Shown: one piece after another, positions 1 through 7,881 of the stretch
Numbering within the stretch: position 1 is the first letter of the stretch
Layout: every line of letters begins with the position of its first letter
Source of the DNA: an uncultured Bacilli bacterium
GTDB taxonomy: Bacteria; Bacillota_I; Bacilli_A; RF39; UBA660
Length of the DNA: 46,983 nucleotides
Reading direction: 5' to 3'
NCBI GenBank assembly: GCA_947631155.1
Contig: CANRKG010000010.1
Location: 1-46,983, forward strand
Notes under the pieces: generated by a model
Seen by the model: the letters and a program-made list of their open reading frames with translations, nothing else
Databases searched by the model: none
What the model was told of the DNA's origin: nothing
Translations under genes and position numbers: made by a program

Positions 1-80
1 GTCCTTGACTAAATTTGATGAAAGACTAAATTTCACTTCTTTATCTTTAAACGCAATTTACTTTTTCATTTAACATAATA

Positions 81-122
81 GTAAGAATTTTAGTAATTTA
101 CTTTTATTCTTACTTTTTTTTT
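81..122 (+). terminator. intrinsic terminator of an upstream gene
   Basis: GTAAGAAT at 81-88 pairs with ATTCTTAC at 106-113 and is followed by a run of nine T from 114. This is a rho-independent terminator shape with a long loop of 17 nt. It would end a transcript entering from the left edge. Bases 1-80 hold nothing I can call a gene. Confidence 0.55.
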
Positions 123-152
123 GATACAATAATTAATTAAGGAGATGATATG

Positions 153-2645
153 ATGAATATTCTTAAAAAGATGTTTGATCATGAATATAAAGAACTAAGA
201 AAGTTTACTAAACAGGCAGATGAGATAGTAGCTTTAGAAGATGAAATTTCTAAATTAACTGATACTGAGTTACAAAATAAAACAGCTGAATTCAAAGAAA
301 GATTAAAAAACGGTGAAACATTAGAAGATATTTTAATTGAAGCTTTCGCTGTAGCTAGAGAAGCTTCTTTCCGTATTATAGGAGAAAAACACTTTTATGT
401 TCAAATATTAGGAGCTTTAGCTATTCACTATGGTAATATAGCTGAAATGAAGACAGGAGAAGGAAAAACATTAACTTCAGTTTTACCAGCGTATTTAAAT
501 GCACTTGAGGGTAAAGGAGTTCATATTATAACAGTTAATGAATACCTAGCTTCTCGTGATGCTGAATGGATGGGCGGAATTCATAGATTTTTAGGTTTAA
601 CAGTGGGAGTTAATACTAGAGATTTAAGTCCAAAGGAAAAACAGGAAGCATATAATTGTGATATCACTTATTCTACTAATAATGAAGTAGGGTTTGATTA
701 TCTTCGTGATAATATGGTTGTACATAAAGAAGATAGAGTACAACGACCATTAAATTTTGCAATTATAGATGAAGTGGATTCAGTTTTAATAGATGAAGCT
801 AGAACACCTTTAATTATTTCTGGTGGGGAAATGAAAAGTGCAAATTTATATATTGATGCTGATAGTTTTGCAAAAGGCCTAAAAAAGGATAATGATTATA
901 CTTATGATGAAAAAACTAAAAGTGTTAATTTAACAGAAACAGGAGTAAATAAAGCTGAAACTAAGTTTAAGATAGATAATTTATACGATGTTAATAATGC
1001 AACTTTAGTTCACTATATTAATCAGGCTTTAAGAGCTAATTATGCTATGAAAAAAGACGTTGATTATGTAGTTCAAGATGATGAAATTGTAATAGTGGAT
1101 CAATTTACAGGACGTTTAATGAAAGGTAGAGCTTATTCAGATGGTCTTCATCAAGCCATCGAAGCAAAAGAAGGCGTGACAATTAATCAGGAGACAAAAA
1201 CTTTAGCAACAATTACTTTTCAAAATCTATTCAGAATGTATAAAAAATTATCTGGTATGACAGGTACTGCTAAAACAGAAGAAGAAGAATTTAGAAATAT
1301 TTATAATATGTATGTTATAGAAATTCCTACTAATAAGCCAATAATTAGACAAGATGAGCCTGATTTAGTATATGCTTCACGTGAAGCTAAATATAAGGCT
1401 ATGATTGAATTTATTAAAGAAAAATACGAAAAAGGGCAACCTGTTTTAATTGGTACAATCGCAATTGAAACAAGTGAACTAATTTCTAAGCTTTTAAAAC
1501 AAGCTCATATTCCTCATGAAGTTTTAAATGCAAAAAATCATGCTCGCGAAGCTGAAATTATTTCTAAAATAGGACAACATAAGTCAGTAACAATTGCAAC
1601 TAATATGGCAGGTCGTGGAACTGATATTAAATTATCTGAAGATATTAAAGCTTTAGGTGGTTTATGTGTTGTTGGAACTGAACGTCATGAATCACGTCGA
1701 ATTGATAATCAGTTAAGAGGACGTTCTGGCCGTCAAGGAGATCCTGGCTATACTCAATTTTTCGTTTCCATGAAAGATGATTTAATGATAAGATTTGGCT
1801 CTGATAGAATAGGTACTATGATGGAATCAATGGGTTTGGGAGAACAGGCTATTAGAAGCAAAACATTTACTAAATCGATATCTACAGCTCAAAAACGTGT
1901 AGAAGGAAATAACTTTGATATTCGTAAACAATTATTACAATATGATGATGTCATGAATAATCAAAGAGAAATTATGTATGATAAACGTAATGAGATTTTA
2001 GATTCTGAATCAATTCATGAAACAATATTAACTACTTTTAGAAATCATATTGAAGATTTAGTAAAGTCACATATTCCACCAGAAAATTATCTAACGGATG
2101 AAGATATTGATGATATTTTAGAATTTGTAAATAAAAATTTATTAAAGAAATCAATTACAAAGAAAAGTGTTTCCGATATGGAACCAGATGAAATTATTGA
2201 TACATTATCAAAACGAGTTATTGAAGAATATGAAGAAAAAATAAAAGAAATTCCACCAGAAGTTACTAATGAATTCGAAAAAGCAATTACTTTACAAGTA
2301 ATTGATAATTATTGGATGGAGCATATTAATACAATGTCACATTTAAGAGAAGGTATTCACTTAAGGGGATATGCTCAAGAAGATCCATTACGTGCTTATA
2401 CTATGGAAGGTTTTGATTTATTTGATGATATGGTTCAAAAAATAGATAAAGATGTTTCTATATTTTTATTAAAAGCTGAGATCAAACAAAATGTTGAACG
2501 AAAAGAAGTTAGTAAGGTAAAGCTTACTAATGAAGGCGGAAAAGAACCAGCTAAGAAAAAACCAAGACGTGTTAATAAAATAGGTAGAAATGATCCTTGT
2601 CCATGTGGCAGTGGTAAGAAATACAAAAATTGTTGTGGAAAGTAG
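153..2645 (+). CDS. secA: protein translocase subunit SecA
   Basis: ATPase motor that drives preproteins through the SecYEG channel at the membrane. Seen: Walker A MKTGEGKT near residue 78, the DEAD-like Walker B stretch [13 protein letters not shown] near 206, the helicase motif [12 protein letters not shown] near 485, [13 protein letters not shown] near 525, and a C-terminal SEC-C zinc motif ([15 protein letters not shown]). About 830 residues is normal for Bacillota SecA. Two ATGs lie in tandem at 150 and 153. The AAGGAG at 139-144 is 5 nt from the first and 8 nt from the second, so I chose 153. The gene appears monocistronic. Its last 42 bp are duplicated 1.1 kb downstream, which marks this 3' end as an insertion point. 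Confidence 0.97.
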   Translation: MNILKKMFDHEYKELRKFTKQADEIVALEDEISKLTDTELQNKTAEFKERLKNGETLEDILIEAFAVAREASFRIIGEKHFYVQILGALAIHYGNIAEMKTGEGKTLTSVLPAYLNALEGKGVHIITVNEYLASRDAEWMGGIHRFLGLTVGVNTRDLSPKEKQEAYNCDITYSTNNEVGFDYLRDNMVVHKEDRVQRPLNFAIIDEVDSVLIDEARTPLIISGGEMKSANLYIDADSFAKGLKKDNDYTYDEKTKSVNLTETGVNKAETKFKIDNLYDVNNATLVHYINQALRANYAMKKDVDYVVQDDEIVIVDQFTGRLMKGRAYSDGLHQAIEAKEGVTINQETKTLATITFQNLFRMYKKLSGMTGTAKTEEEEFRNIYNMYVIEIPTNKPIIRQDEPDLVYASREAKYKAMIEFIKEKYEKGQPVLIGTIAIETSELISKLLKQAHIPHEVLNAKNHAREAEIISKIGQHKSVTIATNMAGRGTDIKLSEDIKALGGLCVVGTERHESRRIDNQLRGRSGRQGDPGYTQFFVSMKDDLMIRFGSDRIGTMMESMGLGEQAIRSKTFTKSISTAQKRVEGNNFDIRKQLLQYDDVMNNQREIMYDKRNEILDSESIHETILTTFRNHIEDLVKSHIPPENYLTDEDIDDILEFVNKNLLKKSITKKSVSDMEPDEIIDTLSKRVIEEYEEKIKEIPPEVTNEFEKAITLQVIDNYWMEHINTMSHLREGIHLRGYAQEDPLRAYTMEGFDLFDDMVQKIDKDVSIFLLKAEIKQNVERKEVSKVKLTNEGGKEPAKKKPRRVNKIGRNDPCPCGSGKKYKNCCGK
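2604..2645 (+). repeat. secA 3'-end copy 1 (att-like direct repeat)
   Basis: These 42 bp encode the last 13 codons of secA plus its stop. They match 3789-3830 at 39 of 42 positions. The two copies flank the SDR gene like attL and attR of an element that inserts at a gene end and restores it. The role as an attachment site is inference; the repeat itself is directly visible. Confidence 0.75.
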
Positions 2646-2717
2646 TAGGTTTTATAAGGGTTTGCGAGGCATAGGGTTTTGAAAAAATCATAAAAAAATC
2701 CCAAAAAAATGAAAAAT

Positions 2718-2802
2718 GTGCTCAAAATGTGCACAAAAAATTCAATTTGTTCCCAAAACTGCCAAAAAACCCCGTAAAATCAAGGTTTTCTCAATGGGAA
2801 CA
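2718..2802 (+). repeat. composite repeat site R1, upstream of the SDR gene
   Basis: Two heptamers, GTGCTCA at 2718-2724 and GTGCACA at 2729-2735, start 11 bp apart. Twenty bp after the second comes TGTTCCCA (2748-2755), which is the left arm of a hairpin closed by TGGGAACA at 2795-2802. An inner stem AAAACC/GGTTTT lies inside it. The same layout occurs at R3 with a different arm sequence. The site sits between secA and the ribosome binding site of the SDR gene. Function unknown: recombination site, operator and structured leader are all possible. Confidence 0.6.
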
Positions 2803-2842
2803 TTTTATTAATTGTTGATTAATATTATAAGGAGGACAATAT

Positions 2843-3598
2843 ATGACTATCGATTTTAAAAATAGAATAATTTTAGTTACTGGATCAACATCTGGGATTG
2901 GTCGTCAGATAGCAAAGCAATTGTTAGAGAATAATGCAAAAGTGATAATAAGTTATGGCCATAACGAAGAGATGGCTAAAGAAACAATAAATGAATTATC
3001 CAACTTTAAAAATAATATTTTATTGATTAAATGTGATTTATCAAAAGAAAATGAAGTTGATAATATGTTTAAAGAAATAGAAATTCAATTTGGCAAACTA
3101 GATGGATTAGTAAATTGTGCAGCTTATGATAAAGTATTATCGATAGAAGATTTAACGGTTGAAGAGTATAAACATGAATTAGATGTTAATCTTATTGCAA
3201 GATGGCAATGTATCAAAAATGCAATTCCTTTAATGAAGAAATCACAAATGCCAAGAATTATAAATATTGCATCTAGATTAGGTACAAGGCCTATGGAAGA
3301 ATCTGTTGCTTATTGCACAAGTGAAGCTGCTACAATTATGCTTACAAAGTGTTGTGCATTAGAATTAGCAAAATATAATATTAAAGTTAATACGGTTAGT
3401 CCTTCATTAACTTTAACGCCGTTAAGTATACAAAGTTATTCTGATGAAGAAATAAAAGTAACAGCAGAAAAAAATCCAAGTAAAAGACTTGGCACAACGG
3501 ACGATACAGCAAATTTAGTTTTATTTTTACTTAGTGATAAAGCTGATTATATTAATGGAGAAAATATTAATGTAAATGGTGGGATATTGTTAAAATAG
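2843..3598 (+). CDS. short-chain dehydrogenase/reductase (SDR) family protein
   Basis: Classical SDR fold of 251 residues, the usual length. Seen: the Rossmann motif TGSTSGIG near residue 14, a CDLS acidic stretch near 68, NCAA near 90 (variant of NAG), a catalytic-type Ser in NIAS near 141, and INVNGG at the C-terminus. The active-site YxxxK motif reads YCTSE (residues about 155-159), so the catalytic lysine is replaced by glutamate. Oxidoreductase activity is therefore doubtful and the protein may bind a nucleotide without classical chemistry. The start has a strong AAGGAGG at 2829-2835. The gene stands alone between repeat sites R1 and R2, flanked by the duplicated secA end. Substrate cannot be told. 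Confidence 0.85.
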   Translation: MTIDFKNRIILVTGSTSGIGRQIAKQLLENNAKVIISYGHNEEMAKETINELSNFKNNILLIKCDLSKENEVDNMFKEIEIQFGKLDGLVNCAAYDKVLSIEDLTVEEYKHELDVNLIARWQCIKNAIPLMKKSQMPRIINIASRLGTRPMEESVAYCTSEAATIMLTKCCALELAKYNIKVNTVSPSLTLTPLSIQSYSDEEIKVTAEKNPSKRLGTTDDTANLVLFLLSDKADYINGENINVNGGILLK

Positions 3599-3635
3599 GT
3601 AAAGAAACATAAAATGTGAGTGAATGATAACAAAT

Positions 3636-3690
3636 GTTCCCATTTTGTTCCCATTTTATGAAATATTTATAGTAAACATAATACTATAAA
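3636..3690 (+). repeat. composite repeat site R2, downstream of the SDR gene
   Basis: GTTCCCA occurs at 3636-3642 and 3647-3653, 11 bp apart. Nineteen bp after the second begins TTTATAGTA (3666-3674), which pairs with TACTATAAA at 3682-3690. The GTTCCCA heptamer is the same as the hairpin arm of R1 on the other side of the gene. The TTTATAGTA hairpin is shared with R4 at the end of the next cassette. Confidence 0.6.
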
Positions 3691-3788
3691 TACCATAAAT
3701 ACTATTTGTTACCAGACCTAAAATTCCTTGAAATATCAATAATAATGATAATGCTATAAATAATATATGTACTAAATTATAAGGAACT
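3691..3788. other. AT-rich intergenic stretch without a gene
   Basis: No coding frame with a start and ribosome site is visible. The stretch near 3738-3770 has the wording ATAATG..CTATAAATAAT, loosely like the block after R4 near 6186-6215. It ends directly at the second secA-tail copy. Confidence 0.4.
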
Positions 3789-3830
3789 TGTGGCAGTGGT
3801 AAGAAATATAAAAATTGTTGTGGTAAATAG
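3789..3830 (+). repeat. secA 3'-end copy 2 (SEC-C remnant)
   Basis: Thirteen codons matching the end of secA ([13 protein letters not shown] then stop) at 39 of 42 bases. An in-frame TAA just upstream (near 3779) and no start show it is not part of a gene. It is best read as the secA 3' end displaced by an insertion, or as the far junction of that element. The three differences from copy 1 are all third-codon-position changes that keep the peptide, so the copy was probably under selection as coding DNA before separation. Confidence 0.75.
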
Positions 3831-3833
3831 ACC

Positions 3834-3861
3834 CTAATCCCTTATAAATAAAGGGTATTAG
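3834..3861 (+). other. hairpin after the second secA-tail copy
   Basis: CTAATCCCTT (3834-3843) pairs with AAGGG.TATTAG (3851-3861). It lies four bases after the stop of the secA remnant, where a secA terminator would be expected, but no T-run follows. The core CCTTATAAAT.AAGG recurs at the tip of the R3 hairpin (about 3966-3980). Confidence 0.45.
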
Positions 3862-3913
3862 AGAAAGTGTAAAGTCTTAAAATCATAATAAAATTTAAAA
3901 AATAATGAATTTT

Positions 3914-3997
3914 GTTTGCAAATTGTTTGCAAAAAAGTTAAATGTTTGCAAAAATGAGAATAATACCTTATAAATTAAGGAATATTCTAATGCAAAC
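3914..3997 (+). repeat. composite repeat site R3, upstream of the nucleotidase fusion gene
   Basis: GTTTGCA at 3914-3920 and 3925-3931 (11 bp apart), then at 3944-3950 (19 bp on). The third copy pairs with TGCAAAC at 3991-3997, with a further inner stem GAATA..CCTTA/TAAGG.ATATTC. The geometry is that of R1 with GTTTGCA in place of GTTCCCA. It lies just upstream of the ribosome binding site of the gene at 4039. Confidence 0.6.
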
Positions 3998-4038
3998 ATT
4001 TTTATTTAAATATCTTAATATTTCTAAAGAGGTGAGGT

Positions 4039-5481
4039 ATGCGTATAGGTATTGATATTGATAATGTATTATCAAATTTTAATGAAGTATTATTAAATGA
4101 TTATATTAATCATGATAAAGAATTAGGGAATAATGGTATAATCAAAAATAATGTTTATATAAGAGATATGTTTAACTGGACAAAAGATGAAGAACAGCAA
4201 TATTATCATGATAATATTGAAAGATTAGCAAATTTATTGGAGCCAATTAAAGATTGCTCTAAATATATAAAAAAGCTAATAGATAACGGACATTATATAT
4301 GTATCATTAGCGGTAGGGATAATGGAGAATATCCAGATCCTTATAATATGACTACAAAATGGTTAAAGAAATATGATATTCCATATGATAAACTTATTTT
4401 AACCAATGCATATAATCATCAAGAGAAAGCAAATATTTGTATAGAAAATAATATTGATATTATGATTGATGATTCAATTAATGTATGTGTAAAATGCTCT
4501 GAAAATAATATTAAATCTTTGCTATTCAATACTGAATATAATAAGAACGAAACAAGATATACTAGAGTAAATAATTGGGAAGAAATATTTAACTATATTA
4601 ATAATTATAGAAAAGAAAAAATAAATGTTATTTTAGACACAGATACATATAATGAGTGTGATGATCAATTTGCACTTGCTTATATGATTAAAAGTCAAGA
4701 TATATTTAATATCACAGCAATAACTGTTGCACCTTATTCACACAAAGAAAGAAATGAAACTGTAATAAGTGGTCAAGAAAAAAGTTATAATGAAATATTG
4801 AAAATATGTAATTGGTTAAATTTTGATACAAAAAATAAAGTTTTTAAAGGAGCAAAAGACTATATTTGTAATGGATACGAAGAAGATAATGATGCAGTAA
4901 ATAAGATAATTGAAATATCACTTAAAAATAAAAAAACTTATATTATGGCAATTGGTGCAATTACAAATGTTGCATTAGCAATAAAAAAAGAGCCTAAAAT
5001 AATAGACAAAATTGAAATTATTTGGTTAGGCGGTAATGAATTAGGTTATAAAGATAATTTAGAATATAATTTCAAACAAGATATAGAAGCAGTAAAAATT
5101 GTATTTAATTCTAAAGTAAATTTGACAGTATTGCCATGCAAAAATGTTGTTTCAAAATTAAAAATTGATATAAACACTTTAAAAGAAAATTTAACTAATA
5201 AATCAGAATTGTGTAATTATTTAATTGATAGATTTCATAATGATGGGTATCATTGTATACAAAAAGAGAGAGTTATATGGGATATATCAGTAATTGCTTA
5301 TATGATAAATAGTAATTGGTTTAAGTTTAAGGAAATAAGTTGCCCAAATATTAGTGATGATACTTCTTATATGTCAACTAAAGACCATCATAAAGTAAAA
5401 TTTGTAATTGATGTAAACAGAACTAATATATATAATGATTTATTTAAGAAATTAGGAGATAGTAATGAAATTAACAAGTGA
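4039..5481 (+). CDS. HAD 5'-nucleotidase fused to nucleoside hydrolase
   Basis: Two-domain protein of 480 residues. Residues 1 to about 190 resemble the NT5C-type HAD nucleotidase family: nucleophile motif IDIDNVLSNF near residue 4, CIISGRD near 89, and MIDDS near 147. Residues about 195-470 look like an inosine/uridine-preferring nucleoside hydrolase: the Ca-binding motif DTDTYNECDDQFAL near 200, and MAIGAITNVALA near 305. Together they could take a nucleotide to nucleoside to free base plus sugar; the exact substrate is not readable. The gene starts after GAGGTGAG at about 4029-4036. Its end overlaps the start of the HD gene by 17 bp, so the two were probably translated together. It lies between repeat sites R3 and R4. 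Separate genes are the norm for these enzymes, so the fusion is notable. Confidence 0.82.
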   Translation: MRIGIDIDNVLSNFNEVLLNDYINHDKELGNNGIIKNNVYIRDMFNWTKDEEQQYYHDNIERLANLLEPIKDCSKYIKKLIDNGHYICIISGRDNGEYPDPYNMTTKWLKKYDIPYDKLILTNAYNHQEKANICIENNIDIMIDDSINVCVKCSENNIKSLLFNTEYNKNETRYTRVNNWEEIFNYINNYRKEKINVILDTDTYNECDDQFALAYMIKSQDIFNITAITVAPYSHKERNETVISGQEKSYNEILKICNWLNFDTKNKVFKGAKDYICNGYEEDNDAVNKIIEISLKNKKTYIMAIGAITNVALAIKKEPKIIDKIEIIWLGGNELGYKDNLEYNFKQDIEAVKIVFNSKVNLTVLPCKNVVSKLKIDINTLKENLTNKSELCNYLIDRFHNDGYHCIQKERVIWDISVIAYMINSNWFKFKEISCPNISDDTSYMSTKDHHKVKFVIDVNRTNIYNDLFKKLGDSNEINK

Positions 5482-6084
5482 AGATGCAATAAAATTATTA
5501 GACATTGATAAACGAAATAAAGAAAATGACAGATGGATTAATCATTCTATTTGTGTTGGAAATACAGCTGGAAAAATTGCTAAGGCTTTAAAAGAACAAG
5601 GAATTGCTGTAAATATAGATAAGGTAATCACTTTTGGATATGTTCATGACATTGGAAAAAGATTTCATGAAACAGGTGAGTATTTCCTCATGCTATAAAT
5701 GGATATAAATATTTAAAAAAATTGGATTATGATGAAGAATATGCTGGCATTTGTATAAAACATTCATTTTTAAATAATGATATAGATTGTATATCGAATG
5801 ATAGAGATGAAACTGACAAGTCAAATCCCAATTATAACTTTTTTAAAGAATATATAAAAAAAGAATATTCATTGGAAGAAAAAATAATCAATTTATGCGA
5901 TTTAATGTGCACTACCAAAACATTAACTGTAGAAAAAAGAATGATAGATTTATTATTAAGACATGGTATATACAAAAAAACATATTATCATATTGTAGAA
6001 ACAATTAAATTAAAAGAATACTTTGATAATTTATTAGGGTATAATCTTTATGACTTATTTCCAGAAATAAAAGAAAATTTATAA
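5465..6084 (+). pseudogene. HD-domain phosphohydrolase, frameshifted
   Basis: The first part (5465-5698) has an HD signature: NHSICVGNTAGKIA near residue 26 and FGYVHDIGKRFHETG near 57. It then runs into a stop. A second reading frame continues from about 5680 with PHAINGYKYLKKL and helical sequence to 6084. A single frameshift near 5675-5685 joins the two into one protein of about 206 residues, a normal size for a small HD hydrolase. HD enzymes of this type act on nucleotides or phosphate esters, which fits the upstream nucleotidase fusion that it overlaps. It could be a true pseudogene or one sequencing error; decay in the two genes further on favours a pseudogene. Confidence 0.75.
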
Positions 6085-6137
6085 ATTATAGATTTAATTA
6101 ATGAATAATAGATGGTATAATTAAATTAGTAAACGGA

Positions 6138-6211
6138 TGCAAACAATGTTTGCAAATTGTTTGCAGATGAGAAAATATTTATAGTAACAATAATAACATA
6201 AATACTATAAA
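6138..6211 (+). repeat. composite repeat site R4, downstream of the HD gene
   Basis: TGCAAAC at 6138-6144, then GTTTGCA at 6148-6154 and 6159-6165, the last two 11 bp apart. Nineteen bp after the last begins TTTATAGTA (6178-6186), which pairs with TACTATAAA at 6203-6211. Both spacings equal those in R2, while the heptamer matches R3, the site at the other end of the same gene pair. Confidence 0.6.
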
Positions 6212-6373
6212 TAATGGAGTATGCACGACTTCTATCACATTTTATCAAAGTGCTAGAGGTAATGTAAAAATTAATTTTAAATTATCAAACTCGGAATTAA
6301 TATATTAATAAGATTTTAACAAATTAAAATATAGTGATTATTCTTTATAAATGTGTTAAAATATATGTAAATG

Positions 6374-6402
6374 GACGCAAACAATATTTGCATAAATTGC
6401 GT
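6374..6402 (+). repeat. partial repeat site R5, upstream of the Nudix gene
   Basis: GGACGCAAACAATATTTGCA at 6374-6392 or so matches GGATGCAAACAATGTTTGCA at the start of R4 except for two transitions. The second 11-bp step is not kept, so this is a diverged or partial copy. It lies directly before the Nudix ribosome binding site (AAAGGAG, 6404-6410). The preceding stretch 6212-6373 holds no gene that I can see. Confidence 0.5.
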
Positions 6403-6415
6403 GAAAGGAGAAATT

Positions 6416-6967
6416 ATGAAAAGGGAAGAAATGCTAGATGTACTGGATGAAAACGGAATAAAAACAGGTCAAATTTTACCTCGAAGTTTGGTTCACAAGA
6501 GAGGTTTATGGCATAGAGCGATAGCGGTTGCAATTATAAATGAGAACAATGAAATTTTATTACAACAAAGAAGCGCAACTAAAGATAAAAATGCGAATAT
6601 GTGGGATATATCAGTAGCAGGACATATATCCACAGGACAAGATTCGTTATCAGCAGCAACTAGGAAAATAAATGAGGAAGTTAGCGTTAGTCTAGGTTAT
6701 CATGTAGATATAAAAGATTTTAGATATATGTTTTCTTTTAGAAAAGAACAAAAATTTTCTGATGAACTTATTGAGAGACAATTCTACGATTTCTTTATTT
6801 TAAGAAAAAATGATATTGATATAAATAAAACAAAGTTTCAAGAAAGTGAAGTTCAAGCAATTAAATTTGTTAATATCAACGAATTAAACGAAATGAGAGA
6901 ACAAAATTTATTAGTTGAAAGAGATGCATGCTACGACGAATTATCTGCTTATTTATTTAGAATATAA
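6416..6967 (+). CDS. Nudix hydrolase family protein (YfcD/IPP-isomerase-like), altered Nudix box
   Basis: 183 residues. The N-terminus (MLDVLDENG..TGQILPRSLVHKRGLWHRA) and the stretch LLQQRS..KD..MWDISVAGHISTGQ are typical of the YfcD/IPP-isomerase-like Nudix group, which act on nucleoside diphosphate derivatives or prenyl diphosphates. The Nudix box (G-x5-E-x7-REUxEExGU) reads G-HISTG-Q-x7-RKINEEVS: the first Glu is Gln, RE is RK and the Gly is Ser, while the EE pair remains. Activity may be changed or lost. An ATG at 6416 with AAAGGAG six nt upstream fits better than the ATG at 6371, which lies inside the repeat R5. The neighbours downstream are pseudogenes. Confidence 0.8.
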   Translation: MKREEMLDVLDENGIKTGQILPRSLVHKRGLWHRAIAVAIINENNEILLQQRSATKDKNANMWDISVAGHISTGQDSLSAATRKINEEVSVSLGYHVDIKDFRYMFSFRKEQKFSDELIERQFYDFFILRKNDIDINKTKFQESEVQAIKFVNINELNEMREQNLLVERDACYDELSAYLFRI

Positions 6968-6986
6968 AAAATATATATAGCAGGGA

Positions 6987-7820
6987 TTGAATAATTATAA
7001 AAGAGTAAAGTATTATAAAAAGACGAAATATTTATTATATAGATTAGTTGGATCCAATGAAGGATATATGCATATCGGTATTTCGGATGATGGTATATGT
7101 AAAAATGATAAAAATTATCAAACATATCACGTTATGAAAATAGACGAAATAATAAAACAAAATAATTTTAAGAATATACCTGAATTAGGTTGTGGTCAAG
7201 GTGCAAATATGGCTTATCTTGCTAAAAAAATCCAAATGTTAAATTTACAGGTATAGATTTGTATCCATCTTTAGATAAAAAATAGAGAATATAATATTAG
7301 TTTAATTGAAGGAGATTATCTAATTTAGAAAAAATAGAAAGTAACTCTATTGACTTTGTATATGCAATAGAAAATTTGTGTTATTCTACTAACAAAAAGC
7401 AAATTTTCAAAGAAGTAAATAGAGTATTAAAAAAAGGTGGGTTATTTGTAATTTATTACGTTTATCTTAATAAGCTTAGAAAACAGTTATCAGAAATAGA
7501 AGAAATTGGAGCAACTTTGGTTGAAAATGGCTATTATTTAGACGAATTTGAATATATTGGAAATATTGATAACTATAATAAAAATAATAATTTTAGTATA
7601 GTAATTGCTGAAAATATGAAAAATAAAGTTATTAATCATTTATATTCATATCAAAATAGAATTAAAAAATATTTTAAACTTGGTATTTTTTTTTAAATTA
7701 TTTTGTAAAATTATCCCTAAAGAAGTTCTAGGTAATATAGTACCAGTATATTTCATGGCAAATACAATTGAAATGAATTTATCAGTATATTATTGTCACA
7801 TATTGAAAAAAGAAAAATAA
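6987..7820 (+). pseudogene. class I SAM-dependent methyltransferase, multiply frameshifted
   Basis: The pieces read IPELGCGQGANMAYLAKK (motif I, SAM-binding glycines), then in a second frame NPNVKFTGIDLYPSLDKK (motif II), then REYNISLIEGDY, then NLEKIESNSIDFVYAIENL and LKKGGLFVIYYVY (motif III region), and finally KEVLGNIVPVYFMANTIEMN to a TAA at 7818-7820. At least four frame changes are needed, near 7235, 7285, 7320 and 7690, several of them at A or T runs. In order these are the parts of one methyltransferase of about 275 residues. The start is unclear: a TTG at 6987 is the only upstream candidate. The substrate (small molecule or lipid) cannot be told. The gene is not functional as given. 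Confidence 0.8.
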
Positions 7821-7881
7821 ATGAGTAATATTGTAATAAGTAATATTCAAAACTATATTTAAAAAGTTAGGAGAATAAATT

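Noticed and set aside
2604-2645. Second secA copy as a free-standing SEC-C protein
   Set aside because: At 3789-3830 an in-frame stop lies only about three codons upstream and there is no start codon, so no protein can be made from it.
5465-6084. Programmed ribosomal frameshift joining the two HD frames
   Set aside because: No slippery heptamer or downstream structure is evident at the junction, and nearby genes are also broken without such signals.
2646-6415. Integron attC sites around gene cassettes
   Set aside because: The heptamers do not fit GTTRRRY/RYYYAAC core sites, no integron integrase is present, and the 11-bp direct repeats are not part of attC structure.
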